NCBI GenBank assembly: GCA_900754745.1
Contig: CAAEEB010000068.1
Span: forward strand, 1-61,141
Source of the DNA: an uncultured Collinsella sp.
GTDB lineage: Bacteria; Actinomycetota; Coriobacteriia; Coriobacteriales; Coriobacteriaceae
Reading direction: 5' to 3'
DNA: 61,141 nt
Shown here in pieces: positions 7,194 to 14,300 of this stretch. Position 1 is the first letter of the stretch. Each line of letters begins with the position of its first letter. Under the pieces are notes generated by a model. It saw nothing but the letters and a program-made list of their open reading frames with translations. It did no database searches and had not been told where the DNA came from. The translations under genes were made by a program, and so were the position numbers.

Positions 7194-8360
7194 TTAAGCG
7201 GTGAAGGGGTGAATCGTCACGCCCTTAACCACGCGGTTGACCGTGCCGGTGGGGCTCGGCGTATCGGGCGTGTTGCCCACGCGCACGGAGTTGAGCAGGC
7301 TGATAGCCTGGGCAAACATCACGAACGGCAGAGCAAGGTAGCCCTCGGGAAGCGCCTCGTAGCCCTTAAAGGTGAAAGACTCACCCTCATAGACGGTGGC
7401 ACCTTCCTGCTGAACGGCGATGGTGTGCTGAGCGATCTCGTCGCCACCGATCTCGTTGAGGATGTCGATGTCGTACTGACGGGTGTAGGCGTCGTTGTTG
7501 ACGAACACGAAGACGAGCGTCTTATCGTCGACGAAGGACTTAGGTCCGTGACGATAGCCCATGGAGGTGTCGTAGGAAGTGGCGACCAGACCGTGAGCGA
7601 GCTCAAGGATCTTGAGCTGGCTCTCCTGGGCAAGGCCACCGAAGGAGCCAGAACCCAAGTAGGTCACGCGGTTGAAGTCGCCAGCCAGGTAATCGGCGAT
7701 CTCGGGCTCACGGGAGATGACCTCCTCGCCCATCTTGGCGATGGTCTCGACCCACTCGGCCTTCTGCTCGTCAGAGGCAGTGTCGAAAATAAGGGTGGAG
7801 AGCAGGGTCATGCAGGAATAAGAGCCGGTCATGGCGAAGCCCTTGTCGTTGGCGCGCGGAATGAGCAGCGTCAGCGCGTTGGGATCATCGGCAGACTCGA
7901 CGGCGAGCTTGCCCTCGGGAGCGCAGGTGATGTTGAGGAACTTGACGTTGTGGACGAGCTCCTTGGCAACGGCAACGGCGGCAAGGCTCTCGGGGCTGTT
8001 GCCAGAGCGGGCAAAGGAAACCACGAGCGTGGGATCCTCGGCGCGCAGGAAGTCGCGCGGGGCGCTCACGATGTCGGTCGTGGCGATGGGCTTAAAGTCG
8101 TAGAGATCAGTGTTGCCAGCGTGACGCAGGTACGGGGCGCAGGTATCGCCAACGTAGTCGGACGTACCGGCACCGGTAAAGACAACGGACAGACGGCCCT
8201 CGCCCATAGCGCGAGCCTCGGCCAGGAAGGCCTCGATGGCCTCCTTGTTCTCGCGATAGATGTTGAGCGTATCGCGCCAAAGCTCGGGCTGCTGAGCAAT
8301 CTCGGCCGTGGTGATCTGGGCGCCGAGCTCGGTGAGCTCCTCGACACTCTTCTCGAACAT
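7194..8360 (-). CDS. agaS: Galactosamine-6-phosphate deaminase/isomerase (SIS domain)
   Basis: This 388-residue protein contains two SIS sugar-phosphate isomerase domains. The first shows VVFTGAGTSDYVGDTCAP and SFARSGNSPESLAAV, the phosphate-binding loops; the second shows YLGSGSFGGLAQESQLK and STSYD-like TSYDTSMGYRHGPKSF. Length and motifs fit AgaS, which turns galactosamine-6-P into tagatose-6-P plus ammonia. This sits well with nagA, the lacC-like kinase and the mannose-type PTS. The 114-base gap upstream holds a promoter with a TATAAT box and a CTGGT-N4-ACCAG operator, so control by the adjacent GntR protein is likely. The C-terminal GNTPDTPSPTGTVNRVVKG is typical of the family. Confidence 0.93.
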   Translation of the reverse strand: MFEKSVEELTELGAQITTAEIAQQPELWRDTLNIYRENKEAIEAFLAEARAMGEGRLSVVFTGAGTSDYVGDTCAPYLRHAGNTDLYDFKPIATTDIVSAPRDFLRAEDPTLVVSFARSGNSPESLAAVAVAKELVHNVKFLNITCAPEGKLAVESADDPNALTLLIPRANDKGFAMTGSYSCMTLLSTLIFDTASDEQKAEWVETIAKMGEEVISREPEIADYLAGDFNRVTYLGSGSFGGLAQESQLKILELAHGLVATSYDTSMGYRHGPKSFVDDKTLVFVFVNNDAYTRQYDIDILNEIGGDEIAQHTIAVQQEGATVYEGESFTFKGYEALPEGYLALPFVMFAQAISLLNSVRVGNTPDTPSPTGTVNRVVKGVTIHPFTA

Positions 8361-8399
8361 TTCTAATACCTCTCTCTAGAAGTAATCCTCTGACGTGCA

Positions 8400-8435
8400 A
8401 TTATACACTTCGGTTGGTTATCTGGTAGTAACCAG
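8400..8435 (-). promoter_or_regulatory. agaS promoter with GntR-type operator
   Basis: A perfect TATAAT lies at 8405-8400 on the minus strand, about 40 bases before the agaS start. CTGGTAGTAACCAG at 8422-8435 is a perfect 5-bp inverted repeat with a 4-base spacer, placed over the -35 region. The form resembles NagR/DasR-type operators of the HutC branch. Binding here would block RNA polymerase. Confidence 0.7.
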
Positions 8436-8474
8436 TTAAATGCAAAGAATCACCATATGGAAACGATGCAAACA

Positions 8475-9206
8475 CTAGTTGCTGCGCTGGTGGTAAACCT
8501 TGTATTTAAACTGATCGGCACGAGCAACCGAGAGTGTATACTCCACAACCTCGTTTGACTCGTTATACGTAGTCCTGACCAAGTCGAGCACAGGCGAGCC
8601 CTCGACAATTCCCAAAAGGTGAGCATCGGTGGGACGGGCTATGCTCGCATAGAACTCCTCTTCGGCCACGCGTATCTTTTGCTGAAAGTCTTGCTCAATC
8701 ACATCGTAAAGCGGCTTACGCTCTAGCAGTGGTCGCTTTAGGGATAGAAATTGACGAACCGGTAGATAGCTGCGTTCGACCATCATGGGCATGTTGTCGG
8801 CAGAACGAAGACGCTTGAGCTTAAAAATGCGATCACCGATACGCAATCCCATATGCTCAGCCAGATTCTTATCGGCCTCCATCTCGCAAAAATCGAGAAT
8901 CGTGGTCTCGGGGTCGCGACCCATCGCGCGCATCTGCTCGGTAAAGCTGTAGGACTGCATAAGATTGGTTGCCTTTGCCGAACGGTCGGTCACAAAGGTA
9001 CCGCGACCGTGCTGCCGAACCACCAGTCCTAAACGCTCCAGTTCCTGCAGAGCCAGGCGTACCGTAGTGCGCGAGAGACCATAGCGCTCCGAAAGTTCGC
9101 GCTCGGAAGGAATCATGTCACCGGCTCGATATTCATGGTCAATCTTTTCGGTCAGAATATCGACCAGCTGATCGTACAGCGGTTGCTTACGCGCTCCGAT
9201 CGCCAT
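8475..9206 (-). CDS. GntR-family (HutC branch) transcriptional regulator of amino-sugar genes
   Basis: The 243-residue protein has an N-terminal winged HTH (PLYDQLVDILTEKI, then PSERELSERYGLSRTTVRLA near residue 45) and a C-terminal UTRA effector domain of chorismate-lyase fold. UTRA regulators of this branch (NagR, DasR, AgaR-like) bind phosphorylated amino sugars and release DNA. It lies between agaS and the PTS operon on the same strand. Matching CTGGT-N4-ACCAG-type sites occur before agaS and before the PTS operon, making those the likely targets. The effector is probably GalN-6-P or GlcNAc-6-P, inferred from context. The 114 bases after its stop contain the agaS promoter. Confidence 0.88.
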   Translation of the reverse strand: MAIGARKQPLYDQLVDILTEKIDHEYRAGDMIPSERELSERYGLSRTTVRLALQELERLGLVVRQHGRGTFVTDRSAKATNLMQSYSFTEQMRAMGRDPETTILDFCEMEADKNLAEHMGLRIGDRIFKLKRLRSADNMPMMVERSYLPVRQFLSLKRPLLERKPLYDVIEQDFQQKIRVAEEEFYASIARPTDAHLLGIVEGSPVLDLVRTTYNESNEVVEYTLSVARADQFKYKVYHQRSN

Positions 9207-9291
9207 CCTATCCTCCCTTTTGCTCGAATTCGGCTAACTACCTAGGGTGTTATGCATTATCTGTCTGCCACACCCGAATCATTAAGAAAAC

Positions 9292-9325
9292 AAAAGCCGC
9301 GCGCTCTTTCGAGCACGCGGCTTTT
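9292..9325 (-). terminator. Intrinsic terminator of the mannose-type PTS operon
   Basis: AAAGCCGCG-x-GCTC pairs with GAGC-x-CGCGGCTTT around TTTC. On the minus strand the stem is followed by TTTTGTTTTC. It lies about 70 bases after the IID stop and before the GntR gene. Confidence 0.9.
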
Positions 9326-9391
9326 AACATACACATGGCTTAAGGGGTCGGGGTGTGAGCCGCGTAGGGACACACCCCTCAAGCTAGAGCC

Positions 9392-10474
9392 TTACCAGAT
9401 GCTCGGCCAGAGACCAAGCGGGCCAGCGCCCAGGATGCCAAGGACGAAGAGCAGGAGAATGCCCTTGGTCGGGGTCCAGCTGTGCTTAGCGAACATGTAG
9501 TAGAGCAGCAGCGTAAGCATAAGCGGGACGAGCTTCGGGACGATGGTGTTGAGGGTGTCGGCAACAGAGAAGTTGACCGGATCCTCGGTAACGGTGCCGT
9601 AGGTAACGGACTCCATGCCGTTGCCCAGATCGGTGACGCCGCACTCGACAGCGTTGCCGTCGGCATCGGAAGCGGTGAGGGCGTTGCCGTCCTCATCGGT
9701 CATGGCGATGGTACCGGCCTCAGCGGTCTCGGTATCGATGCCCTCCATACCGGTGAAGTTCTCGGCCTCCTTCTCGGAGACGATCACGGTAGTGGCGGAG
9801 AGGCCACGGGTGGTGCCGTTGGGGATCTGGAGGTTGATCTGGGTGCCACCCATGGTGACGACCAGGCAACCGACGACGAAGACGCCCATGATGGAAGCGG
9901 CACGCGTGAAGGCCTGCATGTTGGCAGTCAGAGCGTCAATAGCGCTGGTGCCAAGCTTGTAGGACCAGTTCATGAGCCAGAAGCGCAGAGCGAACTGGAC
10001 GACGTTGAAGATCACCAGGAAGATAATCGGTGCAGCGGCGTTGCCGTTGATGGCCATGTTGGAGGTGATGCCGGCCGTGATAGGCACGAGCGTCAGCCAG
10101 AACAGAGCGTCACCGATACCACCGAGCGGGCCCATTGCGGCAACGCGGACGGCGCGGATCGTGGGGATGTCAACCTTGTTCTGCTCGAGCGAAAGCACGA
10201 TACCCATAACAAAGGTGACGAGGAACGGGTGGGTGTTGAAGAACTCCAGGTTGTGGCTCATGGAAGCCGCGAGGTCGTTCTTGTTGGTGTGGATCTTCTC
10301 CAGACCGGGGATGATGGAGTAGAGCCAGCCAGCAGCCTGCATACGCTCGTAGTTGAACGAGGCCTGCAGGAAGCAGGAGCGCCAAGCCATCTTGTTGAGG
10401 GTCTTCTGGTCGAGCTGCGGAGCAGGAGTGAGATCCTCGTAGTGCTCCGGGATCACATACTCATTAGATGCCAT
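9392..10474 (-). CDS. PTS mannose-family IID component with an inserted acidic domain
   Basis: IID is one of the two membrane subunits of mannose-type permeases. The 360-residue protein has the family core: MAWRSCFLQASFNYERMQ, then AASMSHNLEFFNTHPF and AMGPLGGIGDALFW, with a C-terminal membrane segment ending near residue 360. Typical IIDs are about 270-300 residues. Here about 75 extra residues (roughly 225-305) rich in Asp, Glu, Thr and Gly are inserted before the final hydrophobic segments; they probably face outside. The ATG at 10474 has GGAGGTGA eight bases upstream and overlaps the IIC end by 11 bases, indicating translational coupling. The sugar is probably GalNAc or a related amino sugar, from the neighbouring catabolic genes. 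Confidence 0.9.
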   Translation of the reverse strand: MASNEYVIPEHYEDLTPAPQLDQKTLNKMAWRSCFLQASFNYERMQAAGWLYSIIPGLEKIHTNKNDLAASMSHNLEFFNTHPFLVTFVMGIVLSLEQNKVDIPTIRAVRVAAMGPLGGIGDALFWLTLVPITAGITSNMAINGNAAAPIIFLVIFNVVQFALRFWLMNWSYKLGTSAIDALTANMQAFTRAASIMGVFVVGCLVVTMGGTQINLQIPNGTTRGLSATTVIVSEKEAENFTGMEGIDTETAEAGTIAMTDEDGNALTASDADGNAVECGVTDLGNGMESVTYGTVTEDPVNFSVADTLNTIVPKLVPLMLTLLLYYMFAKHSWTPTKGILLLFVLGILGAGPLGLWPSIW

Positions 10475-11264
10475 CTTCGAAGTCACCTCCGTCAGAAACA
10501 GCTGCACCCTTCAGCTCGGTCTGCTGCTGGAAGTCCCAGAAAGCGATGCCGAAGCCGATGAGAGCGAGGATGAGCAGGGCAGGGGTTGCCAGAGAATCGT
10601 TGGCAACGGTGATGAGCGCGAGGCCAAAGCCCATGAGGAAGAAGCCCCACATATCGCGGTTCATCATAACCTTGAGCAGGACGGCGAAGCCGACGAAGCG
10701 CATCATGCCGCCTGCAGCGGAGAGACCGGTCTGCAGCCAGGTCGGGATGGCGGAAGCGATGGTCTGACCGATGGTAGCGCCAGCGATGAAGAACAGGGTG
10801 ACGACGACAGCGAAGATCAGGCCGAGCAGAGCCATGGCGAAGTAGTTCAGACGCTCGATACCCTTGGTGTCAGCGTTGTGAGCCATGTTGTCCGCGGAGG
10901 ACATGAGCGGCGACATAAGCGTGAAGACCAGGGTAACGCCGAGCTGACCAAGCAGAGCGAACGGAATGGCAAGGCCGACTGCCGCGTTGGGCTCGAGGCC
11001 CGTAGCAATAGCGAGAATGGCTGCCATGATGCCGCCGATAACAGCGTTAGGCGGCTGAGCACCTCCGATCGGCATGTTGCCGATCGTCATGAGCTGATAA
11101 GTACCACCCACGAGAAGACCGGTGTTGAGGTCGCCAAGGATAAGACCGATGACGGCGCCGGTGACGATGGGCTGATAGAGAGACTCGAGGAAGTTAAACT
11201 GGTCGATTGCCGCGACGAACGTGACGATGAAGACCAGAGCGACCTGGAAGATCGTGTATTCCAT
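10464..11264 (-). CDS. PTS mannose/sorbose-family IIC component
   Basis: This 266-residue integral membrane protein forms the sugar channel with IID. The sequence is almost wholly hydrophobic; family segments include FLESLYQPIVTGAVIGLILG near residue 26, GGTYQLMTIGNMPIGGAQPP, and ATGLEPNAAVGLAIPFALLG. Its end overlaps the IID start by 11 bases and it follows the IIB gene by about 90 bases. Specificity for GalNAc, galactosamine or an unsaturated uronyl-amino sugar cannot be told apart by sequence; the presence of YajC and the gene order resemble streptococcal glycosaminoglycan PTS loci. Confidence 0.92.
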   Translation of the reverse strand: MEYTIFQVALVFIVTFVAAIDQFNFLESLYQPIVTGAVIGLILGDLNTGLLVGGTYQLMTIGNMPIGGAQPPNAVIGGIMAAILAIATGLEPNAAVGLAIPFALLGQLGVTLVFTLMSPLMSSADNMAHNADTKGIERLNYFAMALLGLIFAVVVTLFFIAGATIGQTIASAIPTWLQTGLSAAGGMMRFVGFAVLLKVMMNRDMWGFFLMGFGLALITVANDSLATPALLILALIGFGIAFWDFQQQTELKGAAVSDGGDFEDGI

Positions 11265-11354
11265 CTTGCTCCTCCTTTCAAAATGTATGTACGCACTTTG
11301 GATTTCACGTACAGAATGTCAGGGTTTCACTCCCGACAACGTGGATCACGAGGA

Positions 11355-11837
11355 TTACGAGAAGAGCTTGCTCGTGTCCTCAACAGGCGTGCTCGGAACG
11401 CGCCTGATCTCCAACTCCACCCCCAATTCCTGCAGCTCTTTAAACGCAGCGACATCCTCGTCGTTAACTGCGACGGAGGTGGCGACTTGGCGCTTTCCTT
11501 CCGACATGTGCATGTTGCCGATGTTTACCTTCTTTATAGGCACACCGCCCTTGACGAGCGTAAGCACGTCTTCCGGTGTTTCGGCCACGATGAAGATCTT
11601 CTGGCGCGGGCTCGCCTTGCCGATGACGTCGATGGTCTTCTGCAGGGAGAAGAAACGCGTAGCGACGCCGGTGGGAGCGGCCATCTTCATGAGGTTCTGG
11701 CGCATGGTGTTGGTCGACACGTCGTCGTTGGCGACGAGGATGAGGTTGGAACCCAGGGTGGAGTTCCACTGGGTAGCGACCTGACCATGGACCAGTCGGT
11801 TATCGATGCGGGTAAGAAGAATGTTGGGTTCTGCCAT
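11355..11837 (-). CDS. PTS mannose/fructose/sorbose-family IIB component
   Basis: The 160-residue phosphocarrier receives phosphate from IIA and passes it to the incoming sugar. The active-site motif RIDNRLVHGQV has the phosphorylatable His at residue 17. The rest shows the Rossmann-like fold with RFFSLQKTIDVI and VKGGVPIKKVNIGNMH. GAAAGGAAG precedes the ATG at 11837. It is the functional counterpart of the His-less paralogue at 572-1051. It lies between yajC-like and IIC genes in one operon. Confidence 0.95.
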   Translation of the reverse strand: MAEPNILLTRIDNRLVHGQVATQWNSTLGSNLILVANDDVSTNTMRQNLMKMAAPTGVATRFFSLQKTIDVIGKASPRQKIFIVAETPEDVLTLVKGGVPIKKVNIGNMHMSEGKRQVATSVAVNDEDVAAFKELQELGVELEIRRVPSTPVEDTSKLFS

Positions 11838-11873
11838 GTTGATCAGCTTCCTTTCGTTATTTGCTGACGACAG

Positions 11874-12155
11874 TTACTTGATCTCCTGAATCGCGTAACG
11901 CGAAACATCTACGACGGCACCGGATCGGACTTTGATCTGGACCTTTTCGCCTTCGATGCCCTTGACGGTTCCGTAGATACCGCCGGCGAAAAGAACCTCC
12001 TGACCCGGCTTGAGCTCGGTGTGCAGCTCCTTGAAGTACTTCTGCTTCTTCTTCATGTTGATTTGCGACCAGATGGTGTAAATCAAGCCCATGATGACAA
12101 GCAGGCCTAAAAGGGCGACCGAGGAGCTCAGGACGTTGGCTCCGAAATCGGCCAT
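11874..12155 (-). CDS. YajC-family membrane protein embedded in a PTS operon
   Basis: The 93-residue protein has one N-terminal membrane helix (about residues 10-30) followed by the YajC core: FKELHTELKPGQEVLFAGG, IYGTVKGIEGEKVQIKV and VVDVSRYAIQEI. YajC normally associates with SecDF of the translocase. A paralogue inside a mannose-type PTS operon is known from the pneumococcal glycosaminoglycan locus, so this is probably a PTS-specific copy and not the housekeeping one. Its ATG overlaps the IIA stop in a TAATG junction. The function in the PTS is unknown; a scaffold role for the membrane subunits is conceivable. Confidence 0.85.
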   Translation of the reverse strand: MADFGANVLSSSVALLGLLVIMGLIYTIWSQINMKKKQKYFKELHTELKPGQEVLFAGGIYGTVKGIEGEKVQIKVRSGAVVDVSRYAIQEIK

Positions 12156-12598
12156 TAGATGCCGTCCTCGTCGCCGAAAATATCCTCTTCCTCGGAGCCG
12201 GCAACGGATGCGACCGTCTGGGCGGTAATGCCTGTCTGGCCAACGGTCACTGCCTGCTCACCAAGCTCGGCGAGCGTGGCATTGCCGCGGAGGAACAGAA
12301 GCTCAATAACCATGGGAAGGTTGGTGCCAGTCAGAACCTCGACGTTGTCGACATCCTGGGCAATCATCATCGACTGGTTGAACGGGGTACCACCGAGCAG
12401 GTCGGTAAAGACGAGCACGCCATCGCACTCCTCGCGCATGGCGGTAATAGCGGCGCGGAGATCCTCACCGTAGGAAGCAGCCTGGTCGCCCTCGAAAGGA
12501 ACGACGGTAAAAGCGGGCTGGTCGCCGGCAACCATAGCGATAGCGCTTGCAAGGCCGGGTGCGAACTGTCCATGACCGGTAAGAATAAAGCCAACCAT
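12155..12598 (-). CDS. PTS mannose-family IIA component
   Basis: The 147-residue protein begins MVGFILTGHGQFAPGLASA, where His9 is the phosphorylation site that takes phosphate from HPr. VLVFTDLLGGTPFNQSMM is the second conserved segment of the dimeric IIAMan fold. The C-terminal 20 residues are acidic (SEEEDIFGDEDG). It is the first gene of the operon IIA-yajC-IIB-IIC-IID. The leader is about 115 bases and contains an operator-like CTGGT-N4-ACCAC site. Confidence 0.95.
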   Translation of the reverse strand: MVGFILTGHGQFAPGLASAIAMVAGDQPAFTVVPFEGDQAASYGEDLRAAITAMREECDGVLVFTDLLGGTPFNQSMMIAQDVDNVEVLTGTNLPMVIELLFLRGNATLAELGEQAVTVGQTGITAQTVASVAGSEEEDIFGDEDGI

Positions 12599-12698
12599 TC
12601 AAATTTCCCTTCCGAAGGTGTGTACGATCTGAGTCCGATGATTTTCGGAAGCCAGCGGGCAATCGCCCTTAAAGCTTCTTGGAAAGCGTTCTTTGAAG

Positions 12699-12753
12699 AC
12701 CAGTGGTCTCTCAACTGGTAGTAACCACGTGACGTGTTGTTGTCACTATATCA
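12699..12753 (-). promoter_or_regulatory. PTS operon promoter region with GntR operator
   Basis: On the minus strand an extended -10 TGATATAGT lies at 12753-12745. Just downstream is the site CTGGTAGTAACCAC (12715-12728 on the plus strand), identical to the agaS operator except for its last base, and a perfect GACCA-G-TGGTC dyad (12699-12709). The -35 box is not obvious. Binding of the GntR protein here would block transcription start or early elongation. Confidence 0.55.
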
Positions 12754-13301
12754 CCACAGAAGAGGTCGCTTTCGTTGATTCATACAGTAAAACGTTTTTG
12801 CACCGCTCACGGTAAAAAATCGACCGTTTACCGCTCGTTAACACTTCTACCTGCGGTTTTGAAACCGTTTCGAAATGTTATGGCGAAAGATCGGAACTCT
12901 TTTCGTGTCAATACAACGCAGGGCGGCTAAAAATAGCGTAAAGAAAAATTGCAGGTCATTGTGAAGATTTGTGAATTGGTCTTTTTGACTTAATACCAGT
13001 TAGAACCAGTTTTGAGATTATCGGTGAACGGTAGTTTTCGACCGTTCACCGGTTATTTGCATTCGTTTACGGCCGTTTTCCTAGATGAATTGGGGAGACC
13101 CGATGAAGCACTTGCGCGGTTGCAGGATATTTCAATACTCGTCCATCCCCCCGCGCGCCAAACTCCCACTCCCTGAATGTGCCATAAGCTCTCGCTATTC
13201 GTCTTACAAACATTACTTACTCTATTCTGTAATTGTTTATCGTTTATCGTTAAGTATGTTATAAGATTTAAGTATCATCCAAGACATTGGTTGGAGGAGC
13301 T
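12754..13301. other. Gene-free divergent regulatory region with several dyads
   Basis: No credible gene lies in these roughly 550 bases between the PTS operon and the divergent DUF2975 gene. Several short dyads built around CGGT/ACCG are visible: CGGTGAACGGT (13022-13032) with ACCGTTCACCG (13041-13051) is a perfect 11-bp stem, and ACGGT/ACCGT and GCGGTTTT/AAACCG pairs occur near 12815 and 12860. A tandem ACCAGT-N4-ACCAGT lies at 12995-13010. The local sequence is AT-richer than the coding parts. A weak TATAAG box at 13260 may serve the plus-strand gene. Confidence 0.5.
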
Positions 13302-13940
13302 ATGATCCGCTGGAACGTATCCAAATCGAATGAAGCCATCGACCGTGAACAGGCAATAGCCAAACTGAGGAAGCTCACTCGCTACTGCAAATGGGCCACA
13401 ATCTGCACCACCGTGGCGCTCGCTCTGGGACTCCTCGCAGTCATTGCAATCGAACTTCTACTCATATTGCCTAGCCTCTGCCAAGGGTTCTGTCTCCAAT
13501 CCGTAGAGCTTGAGGCTAGCGAAGGGCCAATTCTCGCTCTCGTCGGCGCCAATGAACAGACCCCTCTTATGCTTGTCGCGCACGACGGTCATACTGCCAT
13601 AGGGAGCGGCATGATGATATGCCTCGCGCTTGCCATCGCGTTAAGCGCGTACAGGTTTTTCTCCGCCATTGAAAAGGCGGGCAGGCCCTTTGACCTCGAA
13701 TGCATCCGCATACTACGTCAAGTAGGACATTTGTTCCTTTTCGGCGGCGCCGCTGTGAAACTTTTTGGTGCCATAGTCACAGGGCTGATACTCTCAGGAT
13801 TTGGCGGCAGCTTTACGGATGCACTTGGCGGGCAGCATCTCGACCTCTCTATGCTCTTTGCAGGCCTAATTATTAGCCTGATTGCCAGCATCTTCCAGTA
13901 CGGGTGTATCCTGCAAAAACAAGATGACGAGTTGCTCTAG
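13302..13940 (+). CDS. DUF2975-type membrane protein
   Basis: The 212-residue protein has about four membrane segments (near residues 32-58, 105-122, 145-168 and 185-205) and ends in FQYGCILQKQDDELL, the usual C-terminal signature of DUF2975 proteins. Its function is unknown. Such proteins are regularly encoded just before a small YozG-like XRE regulator, as here, nine bases upstream of it. GGAGGA before the ATG at 13302 decides the start; an in-frame TTG at 13287 is less likely. Possibly the regulator controls this pair. Confidence 0.8.
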   Translation: MIRWNVSKSNEAIDREQAIAKLRKLTRYCKWATICTTVALALGLLAVIAIELLLILPSLCQGFCLQSVELEASEGPILALVGANEQTPLMLVAHDGHTAIGSGMMICLALAIALSAYRFFSAIEKAGRPFDLECIRILRQVGHLFLFGGAAVKLFGAIVTGLILSGFGGSFTDALGGQHLDLSMLFAGLIISLIASIFQYGCILQKQDDELL

Positions 13941-13949
13941 GGGGAATCC

Positions 13950-14189
13950 ATGATTATTCTGCGGCTCGACCGCATGCTTGCCGAACGCAAGATTTCATCC
14001 AAAGAGCTTGCGGAACGCGTGGGTATCTCCCAGGTCAATATGTCGCGTATCAAGACGGGCAAGGTTTCTGGCGTGCGCTTTTCAACTCTTGACGCGATAT
14101 GCCGGGCACTCGACTGCCAACCGGGCGATGTTCTGGAATACATACCTGACGATGAAGCCGATAGCCTCTTTGGGCTTAAAGATGAATAG
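13950..14189 (+). CDS. Small XRE-family regulator (YozG-like)
   Basis: At 79 residues this is essentially one Cro/C1-type HTH domain: LAERKISSKELAERVGISQ for the first helices, then VNMSRIKTGKV for recognition, and LDAICRALDCQPGDVLEYI at the end of the fold. It is cotranscribed with the DUF2975 membrane protein, an arrangement seen in many Gram-positive genomes. GGGGGAATCC precedes its ATG. Likely targets are its own promoter and perhaps others; no effector domain is present. Confidence 0.88.
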   Translation: MIILRLDRMLAERKISSKELAERVGISQVNMSRIKTGKVSGVRFSTLDAICRALDCQPGDVLEYIPDDEADSLFGLKDE

Positions 14190-14221
14190 CCATAATTAAG
14201 CCGCCAATCACGCCCTCAACG

Positions 14222-14257
14222 CAAAAAGCCCGCCAGAACGATGCGTTCTAGCGGGCT
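14222..14257 (-). terminator. Intrinsic terminator of the membrane-anchored protein gene
   Basis: On the minus strand AGCCCGCTAGAACG pairs with CGTTCTGGCGGGCT and is followed by TTTTTGCG. Its position between convergent genes may stop transcription from both sides, but the T tract favours the minus strand. Confidence 0.88.
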
Positions 14258-14300
14258 CAATCAGATATTTCGACTTCGCGCTCGAAAGCTCAGGCAGATC

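Noticed and set aside
12995..13010. Third GntR operator (ACCAGT-N4-ACCAGT)
   Set aside because: It is a direct repeat, not an inverted one, and lies about 400 bases from the PTS start; kept only as a note.
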